A stretch of DNA of 64,000 nucleotides from Polyangium jinanense (GTDB taxonomy: Bacteria; Myxococcota; Polyangia; Polyangiales; Polyangiaceae): contig NZ_JAGTJJ010000001.1 of the NCBI RefSeq assembly GCF_028435365.1, forward strand, positions 124,001 through 188,000, written 5' to 3'. Each line of letters starts with the position of its first letter. Positions within the stretch are counted from its first letter, which is position 1. Under the pieces are notes generated by a model. The model saw only the letters and a program-made list of their open reading frames with translations, ran no database searches and was not told the origin of the DNA. Shown piece after piece: positions 1 through 12,477 of the stretch. Position numbers and translations under genes: made by a program.

Positions 1-135
1 CGGTGCCTCCTCGTAATACTCGAAATGCGCCTGGTTCACCATGCGCTCGAAATCACGCTCGGTGCCCGAACTGTTGCAGCTCGCGAGGAGCGGGCACACG
101 GCGAGGACGAGCGGAAGGGCGGCGATGGTCTTCAC
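1..135 (-). CDS. actE: Alternative complex III lipoprotein cytochrome c ActE, N-terminal fragment
   Basis: Only the first 45 codons are inside the window; the gene runs off the left edge. The start is a GTG whose last bases overlap the actD stop (GTGA, 132-135), so translation is probably coupled to actD. The peptide begins with a lipoprotein signal (CPLLASC, lipobox LASC) followed by a stretch with F-E-R-M-V-N-Q. ActE proteins have a comparable M..Q..Y region before their single CxxCH heme site; that site would lie outside the window. ActE is a membrane-anchored monoheme cytochrome of the quinol-oxidising alternative complex III. The identification rests mainly on position directly after actD. 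Confidence 0.72.
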   Translation of the reverse strand, partial: MKTIAALPLVLAVCPLLASCNSSGTERDFERMVNQAHFEYYEEAP

Positions 136-728
136 GACTCCTCTCCCTCCATTCGCTCGAGCCGTTCGTCGAGCTCGGCGTCGGTCGCCGGATGCGCCCC
201 GAGCGGCTCGACGCGGCTCGCGCCGAGCTCCCTGAGCTTGCGCGCGGTCGCCTCGCGATCGAAGGCGGGATCGAGGTCGGAGACGGCCAGGAAAAACTTG
301 TCGATGCTGGCGCGATCGAAGCCCGGCACCTCGAAGATCGGCTGCCACAGGGATGGCAGGCCGGACCAGAGGGCGAGGATGACACAGGCCGAAAGCGCCG
401 AGAAGAGCACGGCCATCTCGAACGTGGCCGGGACGAACGCGGGCGGCGCGTGGGCGGGCCTGCCGCCGGCATTCAGGGGGTAATCGACACCGTCCGTCCA
501 CCATTGCACGAGGTAGGCGACCGCGGCCGCCGCGATGGCGAACGGGAACACCACGAATCCGATGCGAGAGCGCCCGCGGCCGATGGCCCGTTCGAGCTCG
601 AGGAGGGGGTACGGCGTGTACCCTTCGAGCCTGCGGTACCCGGATTTGCGGAGCTCGTGGGCCGCCCGGATGATCTGCTCGGGCGTGTCGAACGCGCCGA
701 CGATCCCGCTTTGCTGCGTCCTCCGCAT
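132..728 (-). CDS. actD: Alternative complex III membrane subunit ActD (DUF3341)
   Basis: 198-residue protein with a soluble N-terminal part (a start like GIVGAFDTPEQIIRAA is typical of DUF3341), two transmembrane helices at about residues 56-77 and 104-124, and a soluble C-terminus. In alternative complex III, ActD is a small integral membrane subunit that helps anchor the quinol:acceptor oxidoreductase. The stop overlaps the actE start by four bases, and the start lies just past the actC stop, so the act genes form one transcription unit read leftward. Length and topology fit the family. No cofactor ligands are expected in this subunit. Confidence 0.88.
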   Translation of the reverse strand: MRRTQQSGIVGAFDTPEQIIRAAHELRKSGYRRLEGYTPYPLLELERAIGRGRSRIGFVVFPFAIAAAAVAYLVQWWTDGVDYPLNAGGRPAHAPPAFVPATFEMAVLFSALSACVILALWSGLPSLWQPIFEVPGFDRASIDKFFLAVSDLDPAFDREATARKLRELGASRVEPLGAHPATDAELDERLERMEGEES

Positions 729-729
729 T

Positions 730-2079
<1,350 letters not shown>

Positions 2080-2080
2080 A

Positions 2081-5128
<3,048 letters not shown>

Positions 5129-5138
5129 AGGTGCTCTC

Positions 5139-5786
5139 CTATCGATGGCAGGCGGTGCAGTTGGTGACGCTTCGAACGCCGTATTCGCGGACCAGGTACG
5201 GCCCGAGGGTGCTTTGATCCGCGGCCTTCCACGTCATGTCGGTGACCCGATCGAGCGGCCGGACGAACTTCTCCGGCTGCCTGTGACAATCGAGGCACCA
5301 GTTCATGCTCAGGTCGGCGAACTGGTAGACGCGGCCCATCTCGTCGACGCGCCCGTGGCAACTGACGCACCCGACGCCCTTGTTCACGTGGATCGCGTGA
5401 TTGAAGTAGACGAAATCAGGGACGTCGTTGACGCGATTCCACGGAATGGGCAAACCCGAGAAGTAGCTCCGCCGGACGGGCTCGAGCATGGGGCTCTTGT
5501 TCCAGATCTGGTTGTGGCAACCCATGCAGAGGTCGGTCGAGGGGATCCCGGCCGTGGCGGATACCGTCGCCTCCTTGTGACAATAGAGGCAATCGATACC
5601 GTCATCCTGGACGTGATGCCGGTGATCGAACTCGACGGGTTGATCGACCGGATCGAGCTGCTTTCGCCAGTTCGGCGTGCGCACCCAGATCATGGGAGCG
5701 GCCACGAGCGTGAAGGCGCCGCCCACGATACCGATGAGCGCGATCCGGAAGGCCGTATTGGTCCAGGGACGAAAGAGTGCCGCCAT
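5139..5786 (-). CDS. actA: Alternative complex III pentaheme cytochrome c ActA
   Basis: 215 residues from the ATG at 5786, which follows a purine-rich stretch; the frame is open to 5834. One N-terminal membrane helix (residues ~10-30) is followed by a periplasmic domain with five heme-attachment motifs: CLYCH, CMGCH, CVSCH, CLDCH and CTACH, the last at the extreme C-terminus. Five CxxCH motifs behind one helix match ActA, the multiheme subunit that relays electrons from quinol oxidation to the terminal oxidase or a soluble cytochrome. It is the first gene of the leftward act unit and lies 10 bp before actB. The oxidase genes often found beside act loci are not in the window and may lie to the left. 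Confidence 0.93.
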   Translation of the reverse strand: MAALFRPWTNTAFRIALIGIVGGAFTLVAAPMIWVRTPNWRKQLDPVDQPVEFDHRHHVQDDGIDCLYCHKEATVSATAGIPSTDLCMGCHNQIWNKSPMLEPVRRSYFSGLPIPWNRVNDVPDFVYFNHAIHVNKGVGCVSCHGRVDEMGRVYQFADLSMNWCLDCHRQPEKFVRPLDRVTDMTWKAADQSTLGPYLVREYGVRSVTNCTACHR

Positions 5787-5990
5787 CCTCGTGCCTTCTC
5801 GGACGTCCGCACGGCGAGCGCGCCGCGGGCGCATCCAGCAGCATTCGATGGGAATCAGGGGGGCGGCGTTGCTGCTTTCCTGGGCGAACGAGCGGCCGAT
5901 AGAGAGAACGAGCAGGCAGGCAGGCGAGCGGAGAGGAGCGAAAACGAGCGGCGGGGCGACCGGACGGGTGCGGGGAAGCCCCTACTTCGC

Positions 5991-7424
5991 TCAGCCGACG
6001 AGCGAGGGCCAGTCGGTGTGCACGGCGCCGAGCTCGGGTTTGTCGACGCGCTCGTAGGTATGGGCGCCGAAGTAATCGCGCTGGGCCTGGGTGAGGTTCT
6101 GCGGGAGGCGCGCCGAGCGATAGCTGTCGTAATAGGCGAGGCTCGACGAGAACGCGAGGCAAGGAATGCCGAGGCTCTGCGCGAACGCGATGGCCTTGCG
6201 GAAACCGGGCTGCGATTTCGCCATCGCCTCGCGGAACCGGTCGTCGAGGAGCAGGCTCGGCAGGTCGGGGCGCTTCGCGTAGGCCTCGCGAATGCCGTCG
6301 AGGAACTGGGCGCGGATGATGCAACCGCCCTTCCAGATGCGGGCGATCTCGCCGAGCGGCAGGTCCCAGTGGAAGGTGTCCGAGGCGGCACGGAGGAGGG
6401 CCATGCCCTGCGTGTAGGAGCAGATCTTCGCGGCATAGAGGGCGTCGTGCACGGCCGTGACGATTTCGTTCTCGTCGCCCTGGAATGCGCCGGGCCGAGG
6501 CCCTTCGAGGACCTTCGCGGCCTCGATTCGCTCGTTTTTCTTGCCCGAGAGGAGGCGCGCCATGATGGCGGCGTCGATCGTGGGAATGGCGACGCCGAGG
6601 TCGAGCGCGACCTTGGACGTCCAGAGGCCCGTGCCCTTCTGGCCCGCCTTGTCCAGGATGAGGTCGACGAGCGGCGCGCTGGTCTCGGAGTCCTTGGCGC
6701 GGAAGATCTTGGCCGTGATTTCGATCAGGAACGAGGAGAGGACGCCCTCGTTCCAGCGCGCGAAGACCTCGGCGAGGCGATCGGCGGAGAAGCCGAGGCC
6801 ACGATGGAGGATGTCGTACGCCTCGGCGATGAGCTGCATGTCGCCGTATTCGATGCCGTTGTGGACCATCTTGACGAAATGGCCCGAGCCGCCGGGGCCG
6901 ATGTACGTGACGCACGGGCCGTCGTCGACCTTCGCCGCAATGGCCTCCCAGATCGGGCGAATCTCCTCGTAGGCCGCGCGCTCGCCGCCGGGCATGAGCG
7001 AGGGGCCCCAGAGCGCGCCCTCCTCGCCGCCGGAGACGCCCGAGCCGAGGAAACGAATGCCCGATGCGCCGAGCTCGCGCTGGCGGCGCTCGGTGTCCTC
7101 GTACCAGGAATTGCCGCCGTCGATGATGATGTCGCCGGGCTCGAGGTACGGACGGATCTGGTCGACGGTCCAATCGACGGGCTGGCCCGCTTTCACGAGC
7201 AGGATGATCTTGCGCGGACGTTCGAGGACACGCGCGAGTTCGGCCGGGCTGTGCGCCCCGAAGAAACGGAGACCCTTCGCGCGCGTGGCGAGCAGGTGGT
7301 CCACCTTCTGGGGTTCGCGGTTGTAGACGGCGATGGGAAAACCATGCCGCTCGATGTTGAGGGCGAGGTTTTCTCCCATCACCCCGAGGCCGACGAGGCC
7401 GATCTTCGCTTGCGCCGCTTCCAT
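5991..7424 (-). CDS. gnd: 6-phosphogluconate dehydrogenase, decarboxylating
   Basis: 477 residues, the usual length of the long-type enzyme. The N-terminus has the Rossmann dinucleotide site GLVGLGVMGENLA (about residues 10-22) with an NREP segment typical of NADP preference. The substrate/catalytic region contains GGSGHFVKMVHNGIEYGDMQ, holding the catalytic Lys and the HNGIEYGDM signature. The C-terminal all-helical domain contains FHWDLPLGEIARIWKGGCII. The enzyme oxidises 6-phosphogluconate to ribulose 5-phosphate and CO2 in the oxidative pentose phosphate pathway, in the cytoplasm. It is separated from actA by ~200 bp and is probably independently transcribed. No zwf or pgl gene is adjacent. 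Confidence 0.97.
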   Translation of the reverse strand: MEAAQAKIGLVGLGVMGENLALNIERHGFPIAVYNREPQKVDHLLATRAKGLRFFGAHSPAELARVLERPRKIILLVKAGQPVDWTVDQIRPYLEPGDIIIDGGNSWYEDTERRQRELGASGIRFLGSGVSGGEEGALWGPSLMPGGERAAYEEIRPIWEAIAAKVDDGPCVTYIGPGGSGHFVKMVHNGIEYGDMQLIAEAYDILHRGLGFSADRLAEVFARWNEGVLSSFLIEITAKIFRAKDSETSAPLVDLILDKAGQKGTGLWTSKVALDLGVAIPTIDAAIMARLLSGKKNERIEAAKVLEGPRPGAFQGDENEIVTAVHDALYAAKICSYTQGMALLRAASDTFHWDLPLGEIARIWKGGCIIRAQFLDGIREAYAKRPDLPSLLLDDRFREAMAKSQPGFRKAIAFAQSLGIPCLAFSSSLAYYDSYRSARLPQNLTQAQRDYFGAHTYERVDKPELGAVHTDWPSLVG

Positions 7425-7446
7425 GTCCTCCTCCGATTCCGGGTTC

Positions 7447-7485
7447 CCTCCCGGGCGGCGCTACTCTAGCAGGTTGCCCGGGAGG
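7447..7485 (-). terminator. Long GC-rich hairpin between a lipoprotein gene and gnd
   Basis: CCTCCCGGGC (7447-7456) pairs perfectly with GCCCGGGAGG (7476-7485) across a 19-nt loop. It lies ~110 bp downstream of the Cys-rich lipoprotein gene stop and ~23 bp upstream of the gnd start, both read leftward. It could end the upstream transcript or be a gnd leader structure. There is no U-run, so the role is uncertain. Confidence 0.4.
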
Positions 7486-7594
7486 TGTCTCCGGCGGAGG
7501 ACGACGCTTTGAGGCGACAGGCGACGGGCCGCGGGGGGCGGTATGTGGGAAGGAGCAGTGGGGAGGGCCGAGGAATGCTACCGCCGCGCGGACG

Positions 7595-8458
7595 TCACAT
7601 CCCGTCGCAGATCGGCGCGGGCGTGGTGCAAGTGCTCGTCATCGAGTCGCACGTGCCGCTGCACTCGTCGGGCGTTACGCACGCCTCGCCGTCGGCCTTC
7701 CTGGCCGTGCAGACGCTGGTCACGGAGTCGCAATACGAGTCCTTGCACTGACTGAAGCCAGCGCACGCCTCGCCGACGGCTTTCTGCGCGGCACACATGC
7801 TCGTCTGGAAGTCGCAATAATTCGTGGCGCAGTCGTCGTCGAACTCGCACGCCGCTCCGGCCGCGCCGCGCGGCTGGCACTTGCCGAGCTCCGTATCGGT
7901 ATCGCCCACGCACACGGAGTCGGCGCCCGCGCACTCGTCGTCGCCACTGCAATCGCCGCCGTCGGCCACCTTGCCGATGAAAACGCTCTGGCATTCGGGG
8001 TCGGACTCGAAAGGATCGCCGTTGATCACGGTGCAGGATCCCTCGAGCTTGTCGAGACAGCTCGCCGCGACATATCCGTCGTACTCCATGCGGCCCTCCC
8101 CGACGGCCTTCTTCAGGCGCGGGAGCACGAGCATGTCATAAATGCCCTTGAAGGTCTGCGCGCACTCGGCCTCGTTCTGAGGCTTGGGGGTAATGCCCTC
8201 GAACGCCTTGTCCTGTTCGGCCATCGTGCAACAGGAGTAGACCAGCCCGCAGTACAACTTGGCGGTCGCGGTGCCGATGTCGTCGATGGGGATGAGGACG
8301 TCGCCGCCGCCGCCGCCGCCGCCGTTTCCGCCGTTTCCGCCGTTTCCGCCGCCGCCGCCGGGGCCGCCGGTCGTATTGTTCGAGTCGTCGCTGCAGCCGA
8401 TGAGGGAACCCACGCCGGCGAGGGCCAGCATGATCAAGGAAGTCACAAAACGTTTCAT
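7595..8458 (-). CDS. Cysteine-rich secreted lipoprotein, Gly/Asn linker
   Basis: 287 residues from the ATG at 8458, chosen because it follows AGGAGA and opens a clean lipoprotein signal (MKRFVTSLIMLALAGVG...IGC); the frame extends to 8521. After the lipid-anchor Cys comes a poly-Gly/Asn linker (GGGGGNGGNGGNGG), then a conserved helical part with Cys residues (YCGLVYSCCTMAEQD). The C-terminal ~120 residues are Cys-rich with patterns such as GGDCSGDDECAGADSVC and CEFDDDCATNYC, resembling the small disulfide repeats (Dickkopf-like) of many myxobacterial surface proteins. It is probably an outer-membrane or surface lipoprotein of unknown function. Confidence 0.8.
   Translation of the reverse strand: MKRFVTSLIMLALAGVGSLIGCSDDSNNTTGGPGGGGGNGGNGGNGGGGGGGDVLIPIDDIGTATAKLYCGLVYSCCTMAEQDKAFEGITPKPQNEAECAQTFKGIYDMLVLPRLKKAVGEGRMEYDGYVAASCLDKLEGSCTVINGDPFESDPECQSVFIGKVADGGDCSGDDECAGADSVCVGDTDTELGKCQPRGAAGAACEFDDDCATNYCDFQTSMCAAQKAVGEACAGFSQCKDSYCDSVTSVCTARKADGEACVTPDECSGTCDSMTSTCTTPAPICDGM
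8290..8372 (-). repeat. GCC/TTTCCGCC low-complexity tract coding for a Gly/Asn linker
   Basis: Tandem CCG/GCC triplets and three TTTCCGCCG units encode the Gly-Gly-Asn linker behind the lipid anchor of the lipoprotein gene. The tract is prone to slippage, so its length may vary between strains. Confidence 0.75.
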
Positions 8459-8576
8459 GTTCGTCTCCTGCCCAGGGCCGAGCCCGGGGGGCCGGTCCCG
8501 TGGGCGACTCGTGGCTAGCACGCATGAGGCGCGATGGAAAGCCCGAGCAAGAACGAAGGCGTGCTAGGCTTCGAAG

Positions 8577-9323
8577 GTGAACTTTCTCCTGCACAGGCAC
8601 CTCGCGGAGGCGCATACGGGCTCACGCGCGGCGGGCGCGGGCGCGATGCTGCCGGACCTCTGGCGAATGGCGGACAGGCGCGTGCGGCCGTGCCGTCCCG
8701 TCGAGATGGGCGGCTTGCTCGGAGGCCGGCTCGCGGAGGTGCTCGTGGGGATCCGGCACCACGTGGCGGTCGACCATTGGTTTCACGGCGATCGCGTCTT
8801 CCTCGAAGGGGAGAAGCTCGTCGCGGCGCGCATTCGCGAGGCACAGCTCGAGGCGAAACGAATGGGGCTGCTCGCGCACGTCACGTGGGAGATGTGCCTG
8901 GACGGCGCGCTCCTCCGGCGCGCGGGTTTCGAGGCGACACGCGCGGCCCTCACGGAGGGGTTTTTGGCGATCGAGGGCGATTTCGAGCCCGCCGCGACGA
9001 TGCACCATTTCGGTACGCACGAGCGGACCGCGGAGGAGCGCGCCGCGTTCGACGCGCGGATGAAACGGCTCCGCGCGGAAATCGAGCGGGGGCCGTGGAT
9101 CGAAGGGTATCAATACGGCGAGGGGGTCGCGATTCGCGTCTCCGGGGTGCGCGCGCGGCTCGGGCTCGCGCCGCTCGACGCGGCCGATCACGCGCGGCTC
9201 GGGCAGGCGCTCGACGGCGTGGCGCACGAGGCCGACGCGATTCTGGAGGAGATCCTGCGAGCACCCTCGCCCCTCGGCGATGGACGAGTCCGGCCCTCAG
9301 CGGCGCTTGCGCTTGGGGCCTGA
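8577..9323 (+). CDS. Putative acyl-carrier-protein phosphodiesterase-like protein
   Basis: 248 residues. The N-terminus, MNFLLHRHLAE followed by GAMLPDLWRM, resembles AcpH-type ACP phosphodiesterases, which begin MNFLAHLHLA and soon have a G-N-L-L-x-D motif. Next comes GIRHHVAVDHWFHGD, comparable to the His/Asp-rich segment that binds the metal in that HD-like family. AcpH removes the 4'-phosphopantetheine arm from acyl carrier protein. The C-terminal third is charged and not recognised. It is read divergently from the Cys-rich lipoprotein gene and overlaps the following convergent gene by 27 bp. The family assignment is a resemblance only. Confidence 0.5.
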   Translation: MNFLLHRHLAEAHTGSRAAGAGAMLPDLWRMADRRVRPCRPVEMGGLLGGRLAEVLVGIRHHVAVDHWFHGDRVFLEGEKLVAARIREAQLEAKRMGLLAHVTWEMCLDGALLRRAGFEATRAALTEGFLAIEGDFEPAATMHHFGTHERTAEERAAFDARMKRLRAEIERGPWIEGYQYGEGVAIRVSGVRARLGLAPLDAADHARLGQALDGVAHEADAILEEILRAPSPLGDGRVRPSAALALGA

Positions 9324-9947
9324 TCTCCGGAACGGGAAACGAAAACGCGGCTTTTGATCGATCCGTTCGCCCTCGCGGAGCCACGCGAAGGGGTCGGCGA
9401 AGCCGGCCATCCAGGGCAAACGCTTGTAGGCGAGGAAGACGAGCTCGCCGCCGCGGATGCCGGCGTCGAGGCGATCCTGCCAGGCACCGAGGAGCCGCGG
9501 ATCGAGATCTGGGTTCGTCGAGAAAAACGAGCCTTCTTCGATGCGCTCGGGAAAGCGGAAGCAGACGCCGCCGGAGACGCAGACGGGGTGAAAGAGCGTG
9601 GCGGCGATCCGCGCGATGGCCCCGGCGCGCTCGCCTTCGGGGAGCGCAAGCACGTCGAGGCTGTCTCGCGAGACGATGACGAACACGAACGAACGGCCCT
9701 CGACGATCGAGAGGTGGAGGTCGTCCACGTCGTATTCGTGGCGCAGAAAATCCGGCGCGGCCTTGGTGGCGCGATGGACCAGGCGCCGGACGGGACGGGC
9801 GGCGTCGTAAGGGCTTTTTCCCTGGGCAAACAGGGTGCGGGCCCAGTGCCTCGATTCGGCGAGGGCCTGGCCGGGCACGTCGGCGCGGCCGTCGAGATCG
9901 TCGAAGCCCTCGGATTGCGCGGTTTCGATGTCGTCGAGCCATTTCAT
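9297..9947 (-). CDS. Hypothetical protein
   Basis: 216 residues, no signal peptide or membrane helix, ending in a very basic tail (RFPFRRSGPKRKRR). It starts at an ATG that overlaps the stop of the upstream gene as ATGA (9944-9947), so the two are likely co-translated. Visible features are a mixed alpha/beta core (HLSIVEGRSFVFVIVSRDSL) and a VCVSGGVCFRFPERIEEG segment. No family was recognised. It converges on, and overlaps, the end of the AcpH-like gene. Codon use is like the neighbours, so it is probably a real gene. Confidence 0.7.
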   Translation of the reverse strand: MKWLDDIETAQSEGFDDLDGRADVPGQALAESRHWARTLFAQGKSPYDAARPVRRLVHRATKAAPDFLRHEYDVDDLHLSIVEGRSFVFVIVSRDSLDVLALPEGERAGAIARIAATLFHPVCVSGGVCFRFPERIEEGSFFSTNPDLDPRLLGAWQDRLDAGIRGGELVFLAYKRLPWMAGFADPFAWLREGERIDQKPRFRFPFRRSGPKRKRR

Positions 9948-11212
9948 GAGATTCGCCTCGCAAAACGACGAAAAAACGAGCGGATGCGGTCGCGCGCGGT
10001 TTCACGGGGCGGCGATGCCTCGCCGTTCCGGTATCGCCGCACGATCTTCTCGACCCGAAATCCCTCGTCCGGGAGAAACTCGACCCAGACGAGGCCCCAG
10101 AAGACCTTGAGGATGTCGTGCTTGGAGGAGAGGACGCCGACACCGCCACAATAATAACGCGTCGTGCCGCCGTGCGAGAATTCGAGGCACGCCTCGTATC
10201 GGTTGAGGCCGGGGCTCACCTTACCGTCGGGCAGGCGGGTATGCGAGGGCGGGTAGGTTTTTCCTTCCACGACCGGGCCGTCCACGAGCGCCGCGGAGAG
10301 GCGCTTTTCGCCGACCTGTATCGTCTTCGACAAACCCGCGCGAGGCTCCTTCTCCCAATCGGCGACGAGGGGCTTTTCGCCGTTGCCCTGATCCGGATCG
10401 GCCCAGACGACGAGCATGCGCGCCTCGCCCGGCGCGCCGATCTGCGCGAGCATGCCCCGCACGAGGCGCACGATGGCCTGGCACTCGCCCGAGGCGGCGA
10501 CGTAATCGACCATCGGCCAGGCGCCGCCGACTTCGTTGAAATAACGCGGGTGGTCGTACTCCGCGGGCACGTCGGGGTTCGGGAGGAGAGCGTAATACGG
10601 GAATCGGCGCAGGAAGCTCTCGACGATGGCGTGCGGATCCAGGCTGTTCGCCTGCTTCGCCCATTCCACGGCCTTCGCCACGCGCCGCGGGGTCGCGCCG
10701 TCTTCCTTGTAGGGCGCGATGGGCGTGGAGCGCGGCGGCCCCATCGTGACGAGCATGGGAATGGATGTGACGGCGGGCGCGACGATCGCGGCCTCGGACG
10801 CGGACCAGCGCACGTCGAACGAGAGATCGTCGAGCTTGCGCGCAAGCGGATTGTCGGATACGAGCGTGATCACCGACGTCCCGGGAGAGACCGGAAGGGT
10901 TTGTCGAAATTGGATCCCTCCCGGACCCTCGCCCTTCAGGGTGGCGGGGCCAGGCAGCACCGCGGCCGCGTCGAGGGTGAGCGAAAGGCGGACCTTTTCG
11001 CCGAGGGTATGGCTCACGGGGACGTGGGACGCGGGCGTCCATTCGGGCTCGGGGCAGTCGTGATCGGAAAAGCGCCAGCCGCTCGGCTCGTCGCAGCCGC
11101 GGAGCGTGCCGTGATCGGAGTCGACCCGGATCGATTCGATTCGAATGGTGCTTTCCGGCCTCGGCGCGGACGTATCCCATCCGCGCGGCGGCGCGCCGCT
11201 CGGCTCCCCCAC
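9944..11212 (-). CDS. Hypothetical protein, weak transglutaminase-like features
   Basis: 422 residues from a GTG at 11212 preceded by GGGAGG at good spacing. The N-terminal ~180 residues look like beta-rich sandwich modules (VRLSLTLDAAAVLPGP, TSVITLVSDNPLARKL). The C-terminal half has SGECQAIVRLVRGMLAQIGA, reminiscent of the Cys-containing helix of transglutaminase-like enzymes, then VWVEFLPDEGF where such enzymes usually have H-A-W-V-E. The expected His is not at the usual place, so this may be an inactive relative or a chance likeness. No signal peptide. It is coupled by a 4-bp overlap to the next small gene. Confidence 0.6.
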   Translation of the reverse strand: MGEPSGAPPRGWDTSAPRPESTIRIESIRVDSDHGTLRGCDEPSGWRFSDHDCPEPEWTPASHVPVSHTLGEKVRLSLTLDAAAVLPGPATLKGEGPGGIQFRQTLPVSPGTSVITLVSDNPLARKLDDLSFDVRWSASEAAIVAPAVTSIPMLVTMGPPRSTPIAPYKEDGATPRRVAKAVEWAKQANSLDPHAIVESFLRRFPYYALLPNPDVPAEYDHPRYFNEVGGAWPMVDYVAASGECQAIVRLVRGMLAQIGAPGEARMLVVWADPDQGNGEKPLVADWEKEPRAGLSKTIQVGEKRLSAALVDGPVVEGKTYPPSHTRLPDGKVSPGLNRYEACLEFSHGGTTRYYCGGVGVLSSKHDILKVFWGLVWVEFLPDEGFRVEKIVRRYRNGEASPPRETARDRIRSFFRRFARRIS

Positions 11213-11365
11213 GATGGCCTCCCGGGGCGCGAGGCCAGACCGGAAGAGCCACAGGCCTCCGGGCCGCTACGCCGCCCTCACGGGAAACCTCCGGTCGAGC
11301 CCCCCCGATCGTCAACTGCCGGGAGGGCGGGCCGAGCTGCGTTTGCGAATGCGGAGAATTCGAAA

Positions 11366-11779
11366 TCAGCGAAGGGCGGCGTGTTTCTTCCGCTCGGCTT
11401 CGAGGTAAGCGCGGCCTTCCTCGGCGGTATCGAAGAACGCGAGCGGCACGCCGTGCCTGAGGAGCGCGTCCGTGGCGCGGTTCAGCATCGTCCCGAGGAC
11501 ACGCACGGGGAAGGACGCGCCGACGGCGGCGACGCCGCGGATTGCCTTGGCGCCCTTGGCCTCGCGGACGGCCCAGACGCGCGCGTCGCGCGTCACGGAG
11601 ATCGAGTGCGCCCTGTCGAAGAGGCAATAGACCGCGGGCTCGTCGCGGCTCATCTCGTCGATGCGCGCGTAGAGGGCCTTCATGTCGTCCCGCGTGACCT
11701 CGCCGGTCCAGCGCACGACGAGGATCGCTCCTTCTCGTCGGGACCCGTGCGCCCCCATCCGCTCGAAGCCGGCATCCAT
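11366..11779 (-). CDS. STAS/SpoIIAA-like small protein
   Basis: 137 residues from the ATG at 11779; an in-frame GTG at 11806 would add nine residues. The fold suggested by the sequence is alternating beta/alpha: GAILVVRWTGEVTRDDM, PAVYCLFDRAHSISV, then IRGVAAVGASFPVRVLGTM, ending in an amphipathic helix with YLEAERKK. This resembles STAS/SpoIIAA-like proteins, used in anti-anti-sigma regulation or as lipid-binding modules. There is no membrane segment. It is transcribed divergently from the first XRE regulator; a candidate operator copy (11841-11857) lies in the divergent region, 62 bp before the ATG. The regulatory role is inferred. Confidence 0.6.
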   Translation of the reverse strand: MDAGFERMGAHGSRREGAILVVRWTGEVTRDDMKALYARIDEMSRDEPAVYCLFDRAHSISVTRDARVWAVREAKGAKAIRGVAAVGASFPVRVLGTMLNRATDALLRHGVPLAFFDTAEEGRAYLEAERKKHAALR

Positions 11780-11840
11780 GTTCGCCACGACGGAACGAAG
11801 ATACACGCTCGCACGTGGTGATGGAAGGAGGCCGGTCCCC

Positions 11841-11857
11841 TGACGAACAATGTCCTA
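11841..11857 (-). promoter_or_regulatory. Candidate operator copy 1 (TAGGAC-N7-GTC family)
   Basis: Read on the minus strand this is TAGGACATTGTTCGTCA. It shares TAGGAC, seven spacer bases and CGTC with the sites at 12419-12435 and 12477-12493. It lies between the STAS-like gene and the first XRE gene. A degenerate relative with a 6-bp spacer (TGACGAGTTCGTCC, about 11876-11889) follows. Confidence 0.45.
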
Positions 11858-11979
11858 CCACTCACAATTCGCGCGTGACGAGTTCGTCCAATGGATGCAA
11901 GATGGACGCGTTCGATGGGTTCGGCGCGGCGCGGAGAAGTCGCCGGCGCGCCCGATCTCGCGATCGAGTCTTTCGCAGC

Positions 11980-11999
11980 GAGGACGGAGAGACGTCCTC
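11980..11999. promoter_or_regulatory. Inverted repeat upstream of the first XRE gene
   Basis: GAGGACG (11980-11986) and CGTCCTC (11993-11999) form a perfect 7-bp inverted repeat with a 6-bp spacer, ~80 bp before the first XRE start. It contains the same GGAC/GTCC half-sites as the other candidate operators but with 8 rather than 7 bases between them, so it may be a variant site. Confidence 0.35.
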
Positions 12000-12076
12000 G
12001 TGAAACCTCAGAGATCCCGGCACAGGAGGGCCGGTCGGGGATCCTTTTTTCCGGGTCGCCCGAGAACCATATCATC

Positions 12077-12421
12077 ATGCCGCGACGAACCGTTCCCGAG
12101 CCGTTTGCACTGAAGGTCGGCACCCGTATCCGTGAGCTGCGCAAGGAGCGCGGATTGTCGCTCGGCAAGCTCGCCGACGCCTGTTATCTGTCGAAGGGCC
12201 ATCTCTCGAGCGTCGAGCACGGGCTCGCCGCCATCACGATCCAGACGATCGAGCGGCTCGCGCTCGGCTTCGGCGTGCCCCCGCTCTACCTGCTCACGTT
12301 CGCCGCGGACGACGAGCGCGCGAAGACGGCGGAGCTGCTCCGCGAGATGTCGAACGCCGACGTGCGCAAGATCCGCCGCCGGATCCAGGAGGAGACCGGC
12401 ATCCGCGTCAAGCGCAGCTAG
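12077..12421 (+). CDS. XRE-family transcriptional regulator 1
   Basis: 114 residues from the ATG at 12077; the frame is open further upstream, but homology to the second copy begins exactly at this MPRR start. A helix-turn-helix of the Cro/C1 type spans about residues 14-70 (VGTRIRELRKERGLSLGKLA, then LSKGHLSSVEHG as turn and recognition helix). The C-terminal 40 residues are a charged helix (MSNADVRKIRRRIQEE). It is a stand-alone DNA-binding protein without a sensor domain. It is ~70% identical by eye to the regulator at 12662-13003, and identical through the recognition helix, so both likely bind the same sites. Its stop codon TAG forms the first bases of candidate operator copy 2. Confidence 0.88.
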   Translation: MPRRTVPEPFALKVGTRIRELRKERGLSLGKLADACYLSKGHLSSVEHGLAAITIQTIERLALGFGVPPLYLLTFAADDERAKTAELLREMSNADVRKIRRRIQEETGIRVKRS

Positions 12422-12435
12422 GACAAAATTCGTCC
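12419..12435 (+). promoter_or_regulatory. Candidate operator copy 2, overlapping the XRE1 stop codon
   Basis: TAGGACAAAATTCGTCC is an imperfect palindrome (GGAC-N7-GTCC) starting at the TAG stop of the first XRE gene. With copy 3 (12477-12493) it brackets a strong hairpin between the two regulators. Confidence 0.45.
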
Positions 12436-12436
12436 C

Positions 12437-12477
12437 ACCGTGCCCCGCGCGCCGCGTCACGGCGCGTCGGGCACGGT
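12437..12477 (+). terminator. Strong hairpin between the two XRE genes
   Basis: An 18-nt arm at 12437-12454 pairs with 12460-12477 at 16 of 18 positions across the 5-nt loop CGTCA. It starts 16 bp after the XRE1 stop and is not followed by a U-run. It probably ends or attenuates the XRE1 transcript and is bracketed by two candidate operators. Confidence 0.55.

Noticed and set aside
11815..12003. 62-codon frame upstream of the first XRE gene
   Set aside because: Covers the candidate operator region, has no conserved sequence and no ribosome-binding site; its Arg/Ser composition is random-like.
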